A program made the position numbers and the translations under genes. The notes under the pieces are model-generated. The model was not told the origin of the DNA, did no database searches, and worked only from the letters and a program-made list of their open reading frames with translations. Of a stretch of 64,000 bases of DNA, positions 18,215-26,800 are shown in pieces. The DNA is taken from the NCBI GenBank assembly GCA_910578615.1, contig CAJTRI010000002.1, positions 1-64,000 of the forward strand, in the 5' to 3' direction. How positions within the stretch are numbered: position 1 is the first letter of the stretch; each line of letters starts with the position of its first letter. The stretch comes from an uncultured Duncaniella sp. (GTDB lineage Bacteria; Bacteroidota; Bacteroidia; Bacteroidales; Muribaculaceae).

Positions 18215-19750
18215 ATGAAAAAGTTTTTCGTTTCACTGGTCACAGCGATGACGGCGGTTTCGGCCTTTTCCGAAGTCCCGGCCGGTCTTATCACCTCCCA
18301 ACCCGAAGGCACCCTCTATACCGATGTGTATAGTTCAAGCCGCGAGTTTCTAATGTATGGCGGTATGCCGGCGAGAACCGACAACTGGGGATATCGCTCG
18401 GAAATCGTTGTCAATGGAAACGATATATACATCCACAATGTAATCCGTGACTACGAAGGTCTTGATTCTTGGATCAAGGGCACTATAACTGACGGAGTGG
18501 CAGAGTTCCCCCTTCCGCAGCCTGTTTACTACAAGGCCGGAGATGAGGCCGAGGGTACAGCCGAGGTAGTGCTTTATGCCGAGATGGTCAAGGCGGTAGG
18601 GACAGCCTCTGACAAGACTATTGTTCCCGATGCCGAAGCGCCGTCGCTCCGCATGACGTGGGATGGTAAGAACCTTGTCCAGATACTCCCCACGCCATCG
18701 GCTGACGACCCTGACTATGACGGTCTCTGCGCACTCACGAACAGCAAGCACGGCTATATGGCCTACGGGTCTAAGGACATCAGGTATCAGATATGGGAAG
18801 AGAAGCCTCTCTCTGCACCTGCCACTTTGGAGACCCGGCTCTATTCTCTTACATATACCGACCAGATGGACGAGTCTCAGACCCGCCAGGTGTCAGTGGG
18901 CGTTGACGGTTCTGATTTGTGGATACAGGGGCTGAACAGTTTTCTGCCTGAGACATGGGTCAAGGGAACCATTGGGGCTGACGGAAAAGTCACCCTCCCG
19001 TCCGGCCAGTATATGGGGCTGAAAAATGACTATTATATGTTCTTCATGGGTGCGGAGTATGAAAAATCGGGATACAGAATCATTGATGCCGCCACGATCG
19101 GCACGGAAGGTGACAACTATGTCGCCGAGACATCGATGCTCATAAATCTCGGTAAAGACGGCTCGTCTCCCGCAGGAAATCTCAACATGCGTTCGGCAGT
19201 GTTCGCACCTGTCACCAGCGCCATACAGACCCCCGACAATCCAGAGATATTGGAGATAAGCTATGAGGAAGGGATGTCGATGCTCGTGTTCATTATAATG
19301 CCGTCCGACATACAGGGAGAGGCCTTGAATTCAAGCAACCTGTATTTCAACGTGTTCGTCAACGGTGAGCCTTATACCTTCACTCCCGAGAATTCATTTG
19401 TTCCCGAGACCATCACGGATATCCCGTTCACCTATCCTTACTATGACAGTTATCTGATGGCAGGAGGAGACGGTATGTTCATTGCAGGTGTGGAAGGCGT
19501 TTTGGAGAAGATGGGAGTCCAGTCATTCTATGTAAACCATGACGGTACCGTGACAAAGTCGGCCCTCGTGGAGGAGGCGTTCCAGTCAGCCGGTATCGAG
19601 GATACATCAGTGGTGGAATCGCCGGTTGTGAAGAGCGAATATTTCGACTTCTGCGGCGTCAGGGTGGTTGATCCGGCCCCGGGACTCTACATCCGCCGTG
19701 ACACACGTGCTGATGGCACCGTCAACGCTACCAAGGTCATAGTACGCTGA
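18215..19750 (+). CDS. Secreted Bacteroidales protein of unknown function
   Basis: A 511-residue protein not assigned to a named family. It has a short signal peptide (KKFFVSLVTAMTAVSAFSEV) and no lipobox cysteine. Two similar beta-rich units follow: YSSSREFLMYGG...ISGTITDG-like and YSLTYTDQMDESQTRQ...VKGTIGADGKVTLPSGQYMG. Each describes an in-and-out beta strand pattern with WIKGT/WVKGT. The last ~35 residues (YFDFCGVRVVDPAPGLYIRR..., ending TKVIVR) resemble the C-terminal modules common on Bacteroidales exported proteins, loosely like a type IX sorting domain. It is transcribed alone, with its own promoter and a hairpin behind it. Confidence 0.6.
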   Translation: MKKFFVSLVTAMTAVSAFSEVPAGLITSQPEGTLYTDVYSSSREFLMYGGMPARTDNWGYRSEIVVNGNDIYIHNVIRDYEGLDSWIKGTITDGVAEFPLPQPVYYKAGDEAEGTAEVVLYAEMVKAVGTASDKTIVPDAEAPSLRMTWDGKNLVQILPTPSADDPDYDGLCALTNSKHGYMAYGSKDIRYQIWEEKPLSAPATLETRLYSLTYTDQMDESQTRQVSVGVDGSDLWIQGLNSFLPETWVKGTIGADGKVTLPSGQYMGLKNDYYMFFMGAEYEKSGYRIIDAATIGTEGDNYVAETSMLINLGKDGSSPAGNLNMRSAVFAPVTSAIQTPDNPEILEISYEEGMSMLVFIIMPSDIQGEALNSSNLYFNVFVNGEPYTFTPENSFVPETITDIPFTYPYYDSYLMAGGDGMFIAGVEGVLEKMGVQSFYVNHDGTVTKSALVEEAFQSAGIEDTSVVESPVVKSEYFDFCGVRVVDPAPGLYIRRDTRADGTVNATKVIVR

Positions 19751-19771
19751 CAGGCAATTTGAAAACATATC

Positions 19772-19814
19772 CGCATCCCGGGCGCCTCTTCTCATGGACG
19801 GCATCCGGGATGCG
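19772..19814 (+). terminator. Stem-loop after the 511-residue secreted protein
   Basis: CGCATCCCGG pairs with CCGGGATGCG around a loop of about 23 bases. No T run follows, so it may be an mRNA 3' end or a weak terminator. Confidence 0.5.
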
Positions 19815-19862
19815 TTGTGAAAATTCCGACATAAAAATATCTGTCTGTTCGGTAAAATTCCG

Positions 19863-19870
19863 TATCTTTG
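19863..19870 (+). promoter_or_regulatory. pfkA promoter -7 element
   Basis: TATCTTTG, 32 bases before the pfkA ATG. Confidence 0.7.
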
Positions 19871-19901
19871 CCATTCAAACAATTTCATCCAATTAGTTAC
19901 A

Positions 19902-20882
19902 ATGTCTCAGATTAAATGTGTGGGCATCCTCACCTCCGGAGGTGACGCCCCCGGCATGAATGCCGCCATCCGCGCCGTCACCCGTTCGGCCATCTACGGC
20001 GGTTTGAAGGTAAAAGGCATCTATCGCGGTTACAAGGGTCTTATCACCGACGAGATAGTAGAATTCAAGACCCAGAACGTATCAAACATCATCCAGGCGG
20101 GCGGAACTATTCTTAAAACCGCGCGTTGCAAGGAATTTACCACCCCCGAGGGACGCCAGCTGGCTTATGACAATCTCAAACGTCAGGAGATGGACGCACT
20201 CGTGGTGATAGGGGGTGACGGTTCGCTCACCGGCGCACGTGTGTTTGCCAACGAATTCAACATACCCATAATCGGACTTCCCGGTACCATAGACAATGAC
20301 CTCTACGGTACAGACTCCACCATCGGTTATGACACCGCTCTCAACACCATCATGGAGTGTGTCGACAAGATCCGCGACACGGCCACTTCCCACGAGCGTC
20401 TTTTCTTTATCGAGGTCATGGGCCGTGATGCCGGCTTCCTGGCTCTGAACGGTGCGATAGCCTCTGGTGCCGAAGCCGCCATCATCCCTGAAATCTCCAC
20501 CGAGGTAGACCAGCTGGCCGAGCTTATCGACCACGGGTTCCGCAAGAGCAAGAACTCCTCGATAGTCCTCGTTGCCGAGAGTCCTGTCACCGGTGGGGCC
20601 ATAGGTCTGGCCGAACGCGTCAAGAACGAGTATCCGGGTTATGACGTGCGCGTCTCCATCCTCGGACATCTCCAACGCGGAGGTTCGCCCACGGCGTTTG
20701 ACCGCATCCTTGCCTCGCGCATGGGTTCGGCTGCCATTGACGCCCTTCTCGAAGACCAGCGCAACGTGATGATAGGTATCCGTAATGACGAGATCACCTA
20801 TGTGCCATTCTCCAAGGCCATCAAGAATGACAAGCCCGTCAAACGCGAGCTTATCGATACATTGCGCAGACTTTCGATTTAA
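19902..20882 (+). CDS. pfkA: ATP-dependent 6-phosphofructokinase
   Basis: Phosphorylates fructose-6-phosphate to fructose-1,6-bisphosphate in glycolysis. The 326-residue length matches bacterial PfkA. GILTSGGDAPGMNAAIR binds the nucleotide. VIGGDGSLTGA has Gly rather than Asp after GGD, which favours ATP over pyrophosphate as donor. PGTIDNDLYGTD carries the catalytic Asp, and EVMGRDAGFLAL and LGHLQRGGSPTAFDR bind the sugar phosphate. It has its own promoter and is followed by a hairpin before the ABC ATPase gene. Confidence 0.96.
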   Translation: MSQIKCVGILTSGGDAPGMNAAIRAVTRSAIYGGLKVKGIYRGYKGLITDEIVEFKTQNVSNIIQAGGTILKTARCKEFTTPEGRQLAYDNLKRQEMDALVVIGGDGSLTGARVFANEFNIPIIGLPGTIDNDLYGTDSTIGYDTALNTIMECVDKIRDTATSHERLFFIEVMGRDAGFLALNGAIASGAEAAIIPEISTEVDQLAELIDHGFRKSKNSSIVLVAESPVTGGAIGLAERVKNEYPGYDVRVSILGHLQRGGSPTAFDRILASRMGSAAIDALLEDQRNVMIGIRNDEITYVPFSKAIKNDKPVKRELIDTLRRLSI

Positions 20883-20890
20883 AAAAATAT

Positions 20891-20930
20891 CCGGAGGCCG
20901 GGGTGTGTGTCACACACCCTGTGTCTCCGG
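20891..20930 (+). terminator. Stem-loop between pfkA and the LolD-like gene
   Basis: CCGGAG pairs with CTCCGG, and inside it GGGTGTGTG pairs with CACACACCC. The T run is missing, so some read-through into the ABC ATPase gene is likely. No separate TAnnTTTG promoter was found for that gene. Confidence 0.55.
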
Positions 20931-20948
20931 CCACAAACTGTTAGAACG

Positions 20949-21614
20949 ATGATAGAAGTAAGGGATGTCGTGAAAAGTTTCGACGGGCTTCGTGTGCTTG
21001 ACGGAGTGAGCCTCACCGTTGAAGACGGGGAGTTTCTCTCCATAGTGGGGCCGAGCGGCGCAGGAAAGACCACGCTTCTCCACATAATAGGCTCGCTTGA
21101 CGCCCCGGATTCCGGCTCCGTGCTCTATGACGGCACCGATATAGTCAGGATGAAGGAGGGGCGGCTTGCCGCGTTCCGCAATCTCAATATGGGATTCGTG
21201 TTCCAGTTCCACCAGCTTCTTCCCGAGTTCACAGTGACTGAAAACGTGGCTCTTCCGGCCATGATAGCCGGACTCAGCCGCAGCAAGGCCATGTCCCGTG
21301 CGGCATCGCTGCTCGGCGGGATGGGACTTGGCGGTCGTCTGTCCCACAAGCCATCACAGCTGTCAGGCGGAGAACGCCAGAGAGCGGCTGTTGCGCGTGC
21401 CCTTGTCAACGACCCGTGTGTAATCCTTGCCGATGAGCCGTCCGGGAGTCTTGACTCCCACAACCGTGACGAGCTTTACAGGCTCTTCTTCGATCTTCGC
21501 GCCTCTACCGGGAAGACCTTTATCATAGTGACCCACGACGAGTCGCTTGCTACCAATTCAGACCGCGTCATCCACATGAAGGACGGCCGCATAGTGCTCC
21601 CTCCTGCCCTATGA
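20949..21614 (+). CDS. ABC transporter ATP-binding protein, LolD-like
   Basis: The start chosen is the ATG at 20949 (MIEVRDVVKSFDG), giving 221 residues, the LolD/MacB ATPase size. Walker A is GPSGAGKTTLLH, the signature is LSGGERQRAAVARAL, and Walker B runs into ADEPSGSLDS, with switch His in IIVTHDE. Such ATPases power lipoprotein release from the inner membrane or related export. No LolC/E-type permease lies beside it, so it must work with one encoded elsewhere. It overlaps the following lipoprotein gene by 4 bases (ATGA). Confidence 0.87.
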   Translation: MIEVRDVVKSFDGLRVLDGVSLTVEDGEFLSIVGPSGAGKTTLLHIIGSLDAPDSGSVLYDGTDIVRMKEGRLAAFRNLNMGFVFQFHQLLPEFTVTENVALPAMIAGLSRSKAMSRAASLLGGMGLGGRLSHKPSQLSGGERQRAAVARALVNDPCVILADEPSGSLDSHNRDELYRLFFDLRASTGKTFIIVTHDESLATNSDRVIHMKDGRIVLPPAL

Positions 21615-22312
21615 GATGCCGTGTATTGTCCCTTGTACTGTTGCCGTTGGCCGCGTTGTTTCTCATGTTCACGTCGTGTGGCGAGGACGGTATTGACGCA
21701 AGTGTGGAGATGCCGCTGACCGAGATTGCCACTTTCGAAGGCAACGGTGAGGGCAGGGCTGTGTTTTCTTTCCGAAAGGTTGACGACACTCCCTTGGTAG
21801 TCCTCACTGCCGATACCGGGATTGACATAGACCCGGAGCGTGTTCCGGCCCGAATGCTCATACGCTATATCCCTGAGAACGGTAACGCCTATGAGTCAGG
21901 CCCTGTAAGGCTTCTGTCTGCCTCGCTCATCAACTCGTCTGCGGTCGAGACGGTCTGGAAGGACGGATATGACCGTTGGGACAGGGACGGGGTTTATCTT
22001 TACAGCATGTGGCGTTCAGGAACCTATCTGAACATGCACATACGGCTGACTTATTCTACGGAACCTCGTGTCTTCTGTCTTGCCGCTGACCCGGCCACTC
22101 TCCATACGTCCGTGCCTGACCTTTACCTTGTACACATCATGGAAAATACTGCGGACAACCATGACCGCGCCTACTATGCCTCCTTTGACATGGCTTCCGT
22201 CTGGAATCGGAAGGACGTCACCGCTGTGAGGATACATGTGGCAAATACCAACCTTGATAAACATATTTTCACATTTGAAAAGACATCCTCTCTTCCGGCA
22301 GGAGGTAATTGA
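21611..22312 (+). CDS. NigD-like lipoprotein
   Basis: A 233-residue lipoprotein with lipobox FTSC (Cys23) followed by an acidic GEDG spacer. The sequence from PLTEIATFEG through ESGPVRLL resembles the NigD family of Bacteroidetes outer-membrane lipoproteins first seen near a bacteriocin immunity locus. The family function is not known. It overlaps the LolD-like ATPase gene by 4 bases and so should be translated with it; the acidic spacer also suits Lol-dependent sorting. Family call is moderately secure. Confidence 0.7.
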   Translation: MRCRVLSLVLLPLAALFLMFTSCGEDGIDASVEMPLTEIATFEGNGEGRAVFSFRKVDDTPLVVLTADTGIDIDPERVPARMLIRYIPENGNAYESGPVRLLSASLINSSAVETVWKDGYDRWDRDGVYLYSMWRSGTYLNMHIRLTYSTEPRVFCLAADPATLHTSVPDLYLVHIMENTADNHDRAYYASFDMASVWNRKDVTAVRIHVANTNLDKHIFTFEKTSSLPAGGN

Positions 22313-22410
22313 CTATAAGTAAGCGGACAGGGCGATTATGCTCACCGCAGGTGATAGTGTGCAATAGGTTAAAATTGCATTAAATAGACATGATATAAGG
22401 GAAATTTACT

Positions 22411-22418
22411 TATATTTG
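22411..22418 (+). promoter_or_regulatory. 2-oxoacid:ferredoxin oxidoreductase operon promoter -7
   Basis: TATATTTG, about 76 bases before the ferredoxin start. Confidence 0.65.
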
Positions 22419-22493
22419 TGTTGAATAACTTACAAAGCAGGCGTGGCATGGAGCCATACCTGTGGCAACCGTCACATTATCAGTTTTTAGTTT

Positions 22494-22724
22494 ATGGCGA
22501 AAATTATTGGTGCACTGGATATCAACCGTGAAAGGTGCAAGGGGTGCGACCTTTGTGTCGTGGCCTGCCCGTGCGGAGTCCTGTCCCTGACCGGGAAGGA
22601 TGTCAACGATCGTGGCTATCATTTCGTGACCGACACGAACCCCGATGCCTGTATTGGGTGTGCCGCCTGTGCCACCGTCTGCCCGGACGGATGTATCACC
22701 GTCTACCGGGTGGTTGAGAAATGA
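22494..22724 (+). CDS. 2x[4Fe-4S] ferredoxin subunit of 2-oxoacid oxidoreductase
   Basis: A 76-residue delta subunit with two cluster motifs, CKGCDLCVVACP and CIGCAACATVCP. It carries electrons from the thiamine diphosphate site to free ferredoxin. It is the first of four genes in the order delta, alpha, beta, gamma, the usual KorDABC/VorDBAC arrangement in Bacteroidales. The alpha subunit gene starts 28 bases later. Confidence 0.9.
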   Translation: MAKIIGALDINRERCKGCDLCVVACPCGVLSLTGKDVNDRGYHFVTDTNPDACIGCAACATVCPDGCITVYRVVEK

Positions 22725-22752
22725 ACTTTGCCACTCTCCAATAATCTCACTT

Positions 22753-23835
22753 ATGGAACAAGAAGTAACATTGATGAAAGGTAACGAGGCCATAGCCCAC
22801 GCGGCTGTGCGCTACGGCGTGGACGGGTACTTCGGCTATCCCATCACGCCACAGAGCGAGATTCTCGAAACCCTTGAAGAACTCATGCCGTGGGATACGA
22901 CCGGAATGGTCGTGCTCCAGGCTGAGAGCGAAGTGGCCGCCATCAACATGGTCTACGGGGGCGCAGCAACCGGCAAGGCATGTATGACCTCCTCGTCCAG
23001 TCCGGGCATAAGCCTCAAACAGGAGGGTATATCCTACATTGCCGCCGGGGAGCTTCCGGCACTGATTGTCAACTGTATGCGCGGCGGCCCGGGTCTCGGC
23101 ACCATCCAGCCTTCCCAAGCCGATTATTTTCAGGCCACCAAGGGTGGCGGCCATGGTGACTATCACCTCATAGTCCTTGCCCCGGCCTCGGTGCAGGAGA
23201 TGGCCGACTTTGTCGGGCTTGGATTTGATCTCGCGTTCAAGTACCGCACCCCTGTCATGATGCTGGCTGACGGCATTGTTGGACAGATGATGGAGAAAGT
23301 GGTGCTTCCGCCGTTCCGCCCGCGTCTGACTGACGAAGAGATAGCCGAACAGCGTCCGTGGGCTGTCACTGGACGCCCCGCAACGCGCCGGCCCAACATT
23401 ATGACCACCCTCGAACTCGACCCCTGCCTCATGGAGAAGCACAACCTGCATCTTCAAGAGACCTATGACCTCATCAAGGCCAACGAGGTGCGTTATGAGG
23501 AATACTATACTGACGATTGTGACTATCTCATCGTGGCTTTCGGCTGCGTGGCCCGCATCTGCCTTAAAGCTGTCGAGGAAGCCCGCGCGCAGGGCATAAA
23601 GGTAGGTCTTCTGCGCCCCGTGACCCTCTGGCCTTTCCCCGCCGAGGCTGTTGGCCGTCTGAGCAGCAGGGTCAAGGGTATGCTCGTGGCCGAGCTTAAC
23701 ACCGGCCAGATGATAGAGGATGTCCTTCTCAGCCTTGACGAGCGCATCCCGGTTCATCACTTCGGGCGTCTTGGCGGCATCGTCATGGATCCCGACGAAG
23801 TTCTTGTAGCACTTAAAGAAAAATTCTCGTTATGA
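22753..23835 (+). CDS. vorB: 2-oxoacid:ferredoxin oxidoreductase alpha subunit (VorB/KorA-like)
   Basis: The start chosen is the ATG at 22753 (MEQEVTLMKGNEAIAHAAV), giving 360 residues. The signature YFGYPITPQSEILE and the ESEVAAINMVYGGAATG segment are typical of VorB/KorA proteins, including the conserved Glu of AESE. SSSSPGISLKQEG binds the substrate side of the cofactor. The complex oxidatively decarboxylates a branched 2-oxoacid or 2-oxoglutarate to the acyl-CoA and reduces ferredoxin; in the reverse direction it can fix CO2. Which 2-oxoacid is preferred cannot be read from sequence. It overlaps the beta gene by 4 bases. Confidence 0.92.
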   Translation: MEQEVTLMKGNEAIAHAAVRYGVDGYFGYPITPQSEILETLEELMPWDTTGMVVLQAESEVAAINMVYGGAATGKACMTSSSSPGISLKQEGISYIAAGELPALIVNCMRGGPGLGTIQPSQADYFQATKGGGHGDYHLIVLAPASVQEMADFVGLGFDLAFKYRTPVMMLADGIVGQMMEKVVLPPFRPRLTDEEIAEQRPWAVTGRPATRRPNIMTTLELDPCLMEKHNLHLQETYDLIKANEVRYEEYYTDDCDYLIVAFGCVARICLKAVEEARAQGIKVGLLRPVTLWPFPAEAVGRLSSRVKGMLVAELNTGQMIEDVLLSLDERIPVHHFGRLGGIVMDPDEVLVALKEKFSL

Positions 23836-24602
23836 CACCTCAGGATATACGCCGGCCCGAGAATATCGTGGCCGCCAAGCCCCGGCTTCTCAACGACAAC
23901 ACCATGCACTATTGCCCGGGCTGTTCCCACGGCGTGGTTCACAAGCTTGTGGCCGAGGTCATAGAGGAGATGGGAGCCGGGCATATCGCCATAGGCGTGG
24001 CCCCCGTGGGCTGTGCAGTGATGGCCTACAATTATCTTGACATTGACTGGATAGAGGCGGCCCACGGCCGCGCCCCGGCTATTGCCACAGCCGTCAAGCG
24101 CCTCAATCCCTCGCGTCTGGTCTTCACCTATCAGGGAGACGGCGACCTTGCAGCCATAGGCACTGCCGAGACAATACATGCCGCCAACCGTGGGGAGAAC
24201 ATAGCCATCATCTTCATCAATAACGGCATCTACGGTATGACAGGCGGACAGATGGCCCCGACCACCCTTGAAGGAATGGTCACGGCCACCACCCCCTACG
24301 GCCGCCGTGTGGAGCTGAACGGCTACCCCCTGAATATCACAGACCTTGCCACCCGGCTCGAAGGAACGTGCTATGTCACCCGCCAGAGCGTCCACACCGC
24401 CGCCGCTGTCCGCAAGACACGCAAGGCAATCCGTCAGGCCTTCGAAAACTCCATGAACGGTCTTGGGACATCGATAGTCGAGATTGTCTCCACATGCTCG
24501 TCGGGCTGGAAGATGACCCCCGTAGAGGCGAACAAGTGGATGGAAGAGAACATGTTTGAGAAATATCCCTTAGGGGAGTTAAAGAACACCGTGAAGAAAT
24601 GA
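23832..24602 (+). CDS. 2-oxoacid:ferredoxin oxidoreductase beta subunit (ThDP-binding)
   Basis: A 256-residue subunit that binds thiamine diphosphate. The cofactor motif runs from YQGDGDLAAIGTAE to INNGIYGMTGGQ. CPGCSHG near residue 30 and GVAPVGCAV are typical of the KorB/VorA family. It overlaps alpha and gamma genes by 4 bases each (ATGA), giving tight translational coupling and equal subunit supply. Confidence 0.93.
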   Translation: MTPQDIRRPENIVAAKPRLLNDNTMHYCPGCSHGVVHKLVAEVIEEMGAGHIAIGVAPVGCAVMAYNYLDIDWIEAAHGRAPAIATAVKRLNPSRLVFTYQGDGDLAAIGTAETIHAANRGENIAIIFINNGIYGMTGGQMAPTTLEGMVTATTPYGRRVELNGYPLNITDLATRLEGTCYVTRQSVHTAAAVRKTRKAIRQAFENSMNGLGTSIVEIVSTCSSGWKMTPVEANKWMEENMFEKYPLGELKNTVKK

Positions 24603-25138
24603 AAGAAGAAATCATCATAGCCGGTTTCGGCGGACAGGGTGTCCTCTCCATGGGCAAGATTCTGGCCTATGCAGGTCTGATGGGAGGCCTTGAAGTCACA
24701 TGGATGCCCTCTTACGGGCCAGAGCAGCGCGGAGGCACAGCCAATGTCACCGTGATTCTCTCGGATGCCCGTATTTCCAGCCCCGTCCTAAACGCCTACG
24801 ACACAGCCGTGATTCTCAACCAGCAGAGTCTCGACAAGTTCGAGGCGCGTCTCAAACCCGGGGGAACGCTCATCTACGATCCTTACAGTATCCATCACGC
24901 GCCCAAGCGCACCGATATATCGGTGATCCCCGTGGATGCCATGGAGGCGACTTTCGCTCTTGGCTCGTCAAAGACCTACAACATGGTGCTCCTCGGCTCC
25001 CTCATCAAGGTGCGTCCCCTCGTAGGGATTGATGCCGTGATGGCGGGTCTGAAAAAGGCCCTCCCGGAGCGTCATCACCACCTCCTCCCGCTCAACAAGG
25101 ACGCTATCCTCAAAGGGATGGAGCTTCCGCGCTTATAG
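24599..25138 (+). CDS. 2-oxoacid:ferredoxin oxidoreductase gamma subunit
   Basis: A 179-residue subunit with the N-terminal EEIIIAGFGGQGVLSMGKIL motif, PSYGPEQRGGTANV and a Rossmann-like core typical of the gamma chain (KorC/VorC). It completes the four-subunit enzyme. A strong terminator follows 16 bases after the stop. Confidence 0.92.
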   Translation: MKEEIIIAGFGGQGVLSMGKILAYAGLMGGLEVTWMPSYGPEQRGGTANVTVILSDARISSPVLNAYDTAVILNQQSLDKFEARLKPGGTLIYDPYSIHHAPKRTDISVIPVDAMEATFALGSSKTYNMVLLGSLIKVRPLVGIDAVMAGLKKALPERHHHLLPLNKDAILKGMELPRL

Positions 25139-25154
25139 CCGCATACGATATTTT

Positions 25155-25207
25155 AAACCGTCTGTCCGGGTACATTGTGCAACAGTATGCCCGGACAGAC
25201 GGTTTTT
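25155..25207 (+). terminator. Terminator of the 2-oxoacid oxidoreductase operon
   Basis: A perfect 16-base stem: AAACCGTCTGTCCGGG at 25155-25170 with its complement at 25190-25205, followed by TT. The last bases of the right arm extend the T run to five. Confidence 0.9.
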
Positions 25208-25332
25208 CTGAGTGGTGGAGACAGACGCCTGTCCGGGCCTCCTGTCGGGCTTCGTCCGGGTGGTTTGGGCTGTTTTTGCGGTCATATTTCCGAAACATGG
25301 GCCGTGTGTTTGGCCGATAGTGGATTAAGGAT

Positions 25333-25340
25333 TAACTTTG
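25333..25340 (+). promoter_or_regulatory. M16 protease promoter -7 element, almost on the start codon
   Basis: TAACTTTG ends only 8 bases before the ATG at 25349. The predicted transcript would have a leader of 0-3 nt. Confidence 0.65.
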
Positions 25341-25348
25341 CAGCCGAT

Positions 25349-26566
25349 ATGGAGACAGAATTTCACTATGCCACGCTGTCAGACGGACTTCGCGTAGTCA
25401 TGCGCCACCGTCCCGGCGCGGTGGCCGAACACTGTGGCATCGCTGTAAATGCCGGAAGCCGTGACGAGGAGCCGGGCCGATACGGTCTGGCCCACTTTGT
25501 GGAACATACCATCTTCAAGGGGACGGCGCGCCGCCATGCGTGGCACATACTCAACCGCATGGAGAGGGTAGGGGGTGAGCTTAATGCCTATACCACCAAG
25601 GAGGAGACCATGCTGTATTCCTCATTTCCCGCCGGAAACCTTGCGAGGGCGCTCGACCTTGTGGCCGACCTTGTCATAGACTCCCGCTTTCCTTCTGCCG
25701 AGATAGAGCGAGAACGTCAGGTGGTGTGTGATGAGATTGACACCTATCTCGACATCCCTTCCGAGGGGATTTTTGACGATTTCGAGGAACTTGCCTATGC
25801 CGGTTCGTCGCTGGCACATCCCATCCTCGGGTCGCGCGAGAGCGTGTCCGGCCTTGACAGAGCCGTGTGTCGTGAATATCTGGAACGGTTCTATACCCCC
25901 GGCGAGATGGTGCTGTTCTATTCGGGCGGAGAGGATCCCGGGCGCTTTCTGAAAATGGCAGGGAAATATTTCGCCCCCTTATTGCGTCCCGACTGCCAGC
26001 GTGGCCGGCCGGTGCCGGCTGAGGTAGAACGGTTCGAGGTGGAGCGCGTTATCGGCACCCATCAGGCCCACACTGTGCTGGGTGCGAGACTGCCGGGGCT
26101 TAACGACCCGTTGCGCTATGCCATGTCTCTTCTCACCAACATTCTTGGCGGCCCGGGTATGAACTCCCTTCTTAACGTGGCCCTGCGTGAGCGCCGAGGG
26201 CTTGTCTATACCATCGATGCATCCACATCGCTGATGACCGACACGGGTCTGTTCACCATATATTTCGGCTGTGACGGAGATGATGTGAAACGTTGCTGCC
26301 GCCTTGTGGGCGATGTGATAGACAGGCTGAGAGACACGGAGATGACCCCGCGCCGTCTCGAAGAGGCCAAGAGGCAGTATACCGGCCAGCTCGCACTCGC
26401 GTCCACACAGACCGAGCAGGCGGCACTGTCGATGGCCAGAAGCACACTTTATCTCGGGCGTGCGCTCACGGCTCGTGAGACGCTCGATGCCATCCGTTCC
26501 GTCACCGCAGATGAGATAAGGGAATGTGCCTCGCGCCTTTCGCTTTCACGACTGACGCTTTCTTAG
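25349..26566 (+). CDS. M16 family zinc metallopeptidase
   Basis: The start chosen is METEFHYATLSDGLRVVMRH at 25349, where M16 homology begins; 405 residues follow. The inverted zinc motif HFVEH (HxxEH) is intact, with the third ligand expected in ERERQVVCDEID about 75 residues later. The second half carries the non-catalytic M16C fold (GGPGMNSLLNVALRERRGLVY). This is the size of a mitochondrial-processing-peptidase-like half enzyme that works as a dimer. No signal peptide is seen, so it should be cytoplasmic and degrade peptides. It is a single-gene unit with a promoter so close that the message may be leaderless. Confidence 0.9.
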   Translation: METEFHYATLSDGLRVVMRHRPGAVAEHCGIAVNAGSRDEEPGRYGLAHFVEHTIFKGTARRHAWHILNRMERVGGELNAYTTKEETMLYSSFPAGNLARALDLVADLVIDSRFPSAEIERERQVVCDEIDTYLDIPSEGIFDDFEELAYAGSSLAHPILGSRESVSGLDRAVCREYLERFYTPGEMVLFYSGGEDPGRFLKMAGKYFAPLLRPDCQRGRPVPAEVERFEVERVIGTHQAHTVLGARLPGLNDPLRYAMSLLTNILGGPGMNSLLNVALRERRGLVYTIDASTSLMTDTGLFTIYFGCDGDDVKRCCRLVGDVIDRLRDTEMTPRRLEEAKRQYTGQLALASTQTEQAALSMARSTLYLGRALTARETLDAIRSVTADEIRECASRLSLSRLTLS

Positions 26567-26672
26567 CCCGGCACGCTGTTTATTGTAGCTTGGATTACGT
26601 TATATATGTCTATGTATAAGGACGAACCAAACTTATTTGATTCAGCCTATTGACATGGTTCGCAAAATGTTG

Positions 26673-26680
26673 TAACTTTG
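26673..26680 (+). promoter_or_regulatory. Restriction-modification operon promoter -7
   Basis: TAACTTTG, with a leader of about 115 nt before the endonuclease ATG at 26801. Confidence 0.65.
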
Positions 26681-26692
26681 TAGTCCATAGCA

Positions 26693-26773
26693 ATGGCTCA
26701 GACAATAAGACAATCTTATTATTGGGCATACAACGTTATAATCAGCCGCTATTTCAACTGTAAGAGCCAATAG
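26693..26773 (+). CDS. Possible 26-residue leader peptide of the R-M operon
   Basis: An ATG-started small frame (MAQTIRQSYYWAYNVIISRY...) lies wholly inside the leader of the restriction-modification transcript and ends 27 bases before the endonuclease start. It begins about 6 bases after the predicted transcription start. Its first codons overlap a small hairpin (CAATAAGA with TCTTATTATTG). No relatives are known to me; it could be chance or a translated leader that tunes endonuclease synthesis. Confidence 0.3.
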   Translation: MAQTIRQSYYWAYNVIISRYFNCKSQ

Positions 26774-26800
26774 AGGAGACGTGTTGCCATTTTTATTGAT

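Noticed and set aside
22747..23760. 337-codon open frame on the minus strand
   Set aside because: It is the antisense of the vorB gene, which has clear family motifs; the antisense product has none.
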